Positions 61,490 to 64,000 of a DNA stretch of 64,000 nucleotides are shown here, one piece after another; the stretch's first letter is position 1, and each line of letters opens with the position of its first letter. Under the pieces are notes generated by a model, which saw only the letters and a program-made list of their open reading frames with translations, was not told the DNA's origin and made no database searches. Source of the DNA: Urechis unicinctus (lineage: Eukaryota; Annelida; Polychaeta; Xenopneusta; Urechidae); contig CM067356.1 in NCBI GenBank assembly GCA_034190875.2, positions 28,517,047 through 28,581,046 of the forward strand, in the 5' to 3' direction. Both the position numbers and the translations under genes were made by a program.

Positions 61490-64000
61490 ACAATTATCAT
61501 CGACTTTCCATCCATACGCATAACATACAAAAGCTGTAATATTTGATAACCGCGGCTAATATTTTTGCTAAATCCTATTTTGGCACGCGACCAAACAACT
61601 CCATGATGAGATCCTTATGCTGATGATTGATAGCACATGACTCTCAAGTGTACAAAGCGAATATGTGAGGGAATAACTACACGCGCGCATGCCACGTGGA
61701 CATGATTACATAGATGAGGAGTGGTCCTCTCTGAACTGTGTTTCGCTTGTTCTTATATCTCGGCATCGGTTAGGCTTAGGAATGCGATACGCATTGCTGA
61801 TATGCAGCGATGTAGCTGATCGCGGGCAGCTTTGGATATGTCAGCAGGAATGATACAATCAAGCCGAAGGAGTGATATAGAAGCACTACTCTCTGCTTAG
61901 TCAGCATTGCATCCAATTCAATACGAGACATTCTGCGACATTGTTTGCTGCTATGCTGGCGTTTATTGTACATCGGCTTTATTCGGATGCTGTAATATTT
62001 ATAATGCTCGGACTACTTAGCAAGTCATAGGAGGTTTTGCATTCAGGAAAATTAGTTACATAATATATACAGTGTAACCAATAATGAATATAATTTTTGG
62101 CGCAGTATCCATAAACAGTAGTATAGTCGGTACTGGATTGACGTCGGTGACATGAGACAGGATGAGTGGCTGCAATAATCAACCAAAATAGTTGCAATAA
62201 TATACATACACGCGGTGCATCAAATTGTCAGGGGCATTTACTGACACAGAACGGCTACAAAACGCATACTTTTTATGGAACAAGAACAACAATTGTGGTT
62301 GCTTGCTTAAACACGACTAACAGCTTACATTGCAAGATGGTACTTGACTCTATTTATAACTGCAATCCTGACCTCTAGAGGGCAGCATGCGTATGATAAG
62401 ATCTGCATCTTGATACAGATTGTTGTCAATTTTTTCAGCTTGTTCACTACATTAAGGCTTATCGAACGGGTCATCAGCCCAATAGTAATGATGAATGTTG
62501 TGGTGGAAACTCTCGAATGATAATATATTGTAGACCCATCGATTTGCTAGAGACAACTGGTTATGTTGAGTTGAGTGGACGATGTACGCAATACCAGGCA
62601 CATGCATATCACATGTTAGCAGTAAACACCAGGCAATAGTGGATGTTTATGTAAACAAAATCGATCTGAGAGCACTTGTTCCCATAGTGCGGATACTGTT
62701 AGATTGGGGAGATGGGGCACATGCTTCTTACTCATAAGTCACAAAACCGTTATGACGAGGTTGAGAATAGAGTTTTCATCGTAGAGGATTGCCATGACGA
62801 CACCTGTAGCCTCAGAAACATTTATCCCAGCAGCCAGCTAAACCATAATCGTCGCTGTCACTAGTATATATTATCTATATCATTATCAGCATCATCATCA
62901 ATATCGTCACAAGCACCTCACGCCATGGTATGAGATATTGATGATGATATCGTTGCAAACAATTTGTTATTCTTCAGGAAGTACTCTCTTCCATTTGAGG
63001 CTATATTATACGATATTGTCGTGATGATTGAGTAAGATATGGTTGTAAAATTATACAGCAGCTGACTAAACTAATCAGCCATGATTAAAAACACCATGTG
63101 GATGACGATTACAATGTGATACCAACCAGGATGGCACACCACAAAACATGTACCAACGACCTATTATTATACAGCAGCGACTTATTCAGTGCTTAATTTG
63201 AAGATCTTTAAATACTCACAAATCAAGTTCAACATTACCAATACATGATGAAAGACTGAATATTTAAATGCAGCCTTCATATCGTGTCATATCCATTTCT
63301 AGAATTCATAAAGATCATTCTCATTGCGTTCGTGTGGTCTATGTGGTTATAGAACCATGATACCCGCGAGTAAGTAGCATCTGTTACCGATAGCACATGA
63401 CATCAATAAGAACCCCGGCTGGCCACTGTATGACAAAGCATCCAAATGGTGGAAATAACACCATATAAGCTCATATATGTACCTTGCTGTATTTTAGTGA
63501 TCACTAGAGTCAGGCATCTTTCCTCTAATCTACTTCCAGTCTAGGGATATTTGTTCTGCTAACCCGGTCATGACCTCCACATTTTGATTTCTTTAGGTTG
63601 TACTTCCAGTTGCGTGAAAGTTGATACAAGTTATGTGTTCATCTGGCAACAATTAGCCCATCAGCAATATGCAATCGAACATACGAATAGTATGGTAACA
63701 ACACAAGGAATCATTTGTGTTACATCGACGATGATGAATGGAGTTATTTGAATGCTTATACAACTGATTGTTATGTGCCATGATTCATTTGACTCAAGTG
63801 TAATGTCGACTTTATGTCCACATTTACAGGCACTCAGACGAAAGTCTATTGTAAGCCACATGTTTTGGATGTATAATATTGGCCACCAAGTCTCCAAAGG
63901 TAGGGACTTTCTTTTTATTTTGACGTTTCATTGCCGAAAGCGATGCATACCTCCAACCCTGAGACGAGCAAACCCAATTTGTAAAACAGATGTAGACAAG
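61490..64000 (-). repeat. Older diverged copy of the inverted Y/Z/W block
   Basis: Runs parallel to 55940-58130: caaacaactccatgat (61590), acacgcgcgcatgccacg (61680), tatatacagtgtaac (62062), ggatgtttatgtaaacaaaatcgatctg (62641), cgttgcaaacaatttgttattc (62950), ccaaccaggatggcacac (63120) and gaaagcgatgcatacctcc (63937) all recur in order. Many indels and substitutions show it is much older than the other copies. It continues past the window end. Confidence 0.85.

Overview
This is eukaryotic, almost certainly metazoan, nuclear DNA. The bases are AT-rich and coding sequence is sparse. GT-AG introns are short (about 90-175 bp where I can define them). There are long (TA)n and trinucleotide microsatellites, decayed CR1/Jockey-type LINE fragments, a Ty3/gypsy fragment, and transposon-linked genes of kinds I know from marine invertebrates. 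I cannot name the species. No tRNA, rRNA, CRISPR or prokaryotic feature was found. Two runs of exactly 100 N (37018-37117 and 53901-54000) split the window into three contigs.

Contig 1 (1-37017). 292-3964 is repeat module X, copy A, which carries a LINE remnant. It overlaps a more GC-rich minus-strand element E (about 3170-5720) of unknown family. 6270-11805 holds the best host-gene candidates: a minus-strand gene with signal peptide, PAN/apple-like and beta-sandwich-like exons (11805-10782), a plus-strand transmembrane exon (8038-8267), and a minus-strand gene ending in a transmembrane segment (7106-6270). All consecutive junctions I can define keep reading phase. 11800-14810 is mostly TA/GATA microsatellite. 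15583-21220 is block Y/W, carrying a 1.24 kb 5'-truncated LINE whose unoccupied target site is visible elsewhere in the window. 21221-25488 is module X, copy B. 25.5-37 kb holds scattered relics: a LINE ORF1 candidate, a decayed transposon-linked cysteine-rich gene, a FLYWCH-type fragment and a Ty3/gypsy pol fragment.

Contig 2 (37118-53900) is a tandem duplication with a period of about 9.2-9.35 kb. Copy 1 (37118-44554) and copy 2 (46314-53900) look nearly identical, and the contig begins and ends inside the repeated unit. Each copy holds a module X derivative next to a perfect 23-bp-arm hairpin, an internal diverged paralogue of the Y/Z/W chain, and a long (TA)n tract.

Contig 3 (54001-64000) carries the same Y/Z/W material in inverted orientation (54001-58884), a 27-bp minisatellite, TA/TG microsatellites, and an older diverged copy (61490-64000).

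The dominant theme is therefore structural: a mosaic of nested direct and inverted duplications whose indels, insertions and junctions can be ordered in time. I do not see a convincing new multi-gene system. The most rewarding items are the LINE with its empty site, the contig-edge geometry suggesting either a real inversion or a scaffolding error, and the receptor-like exons at 6-12 kb.
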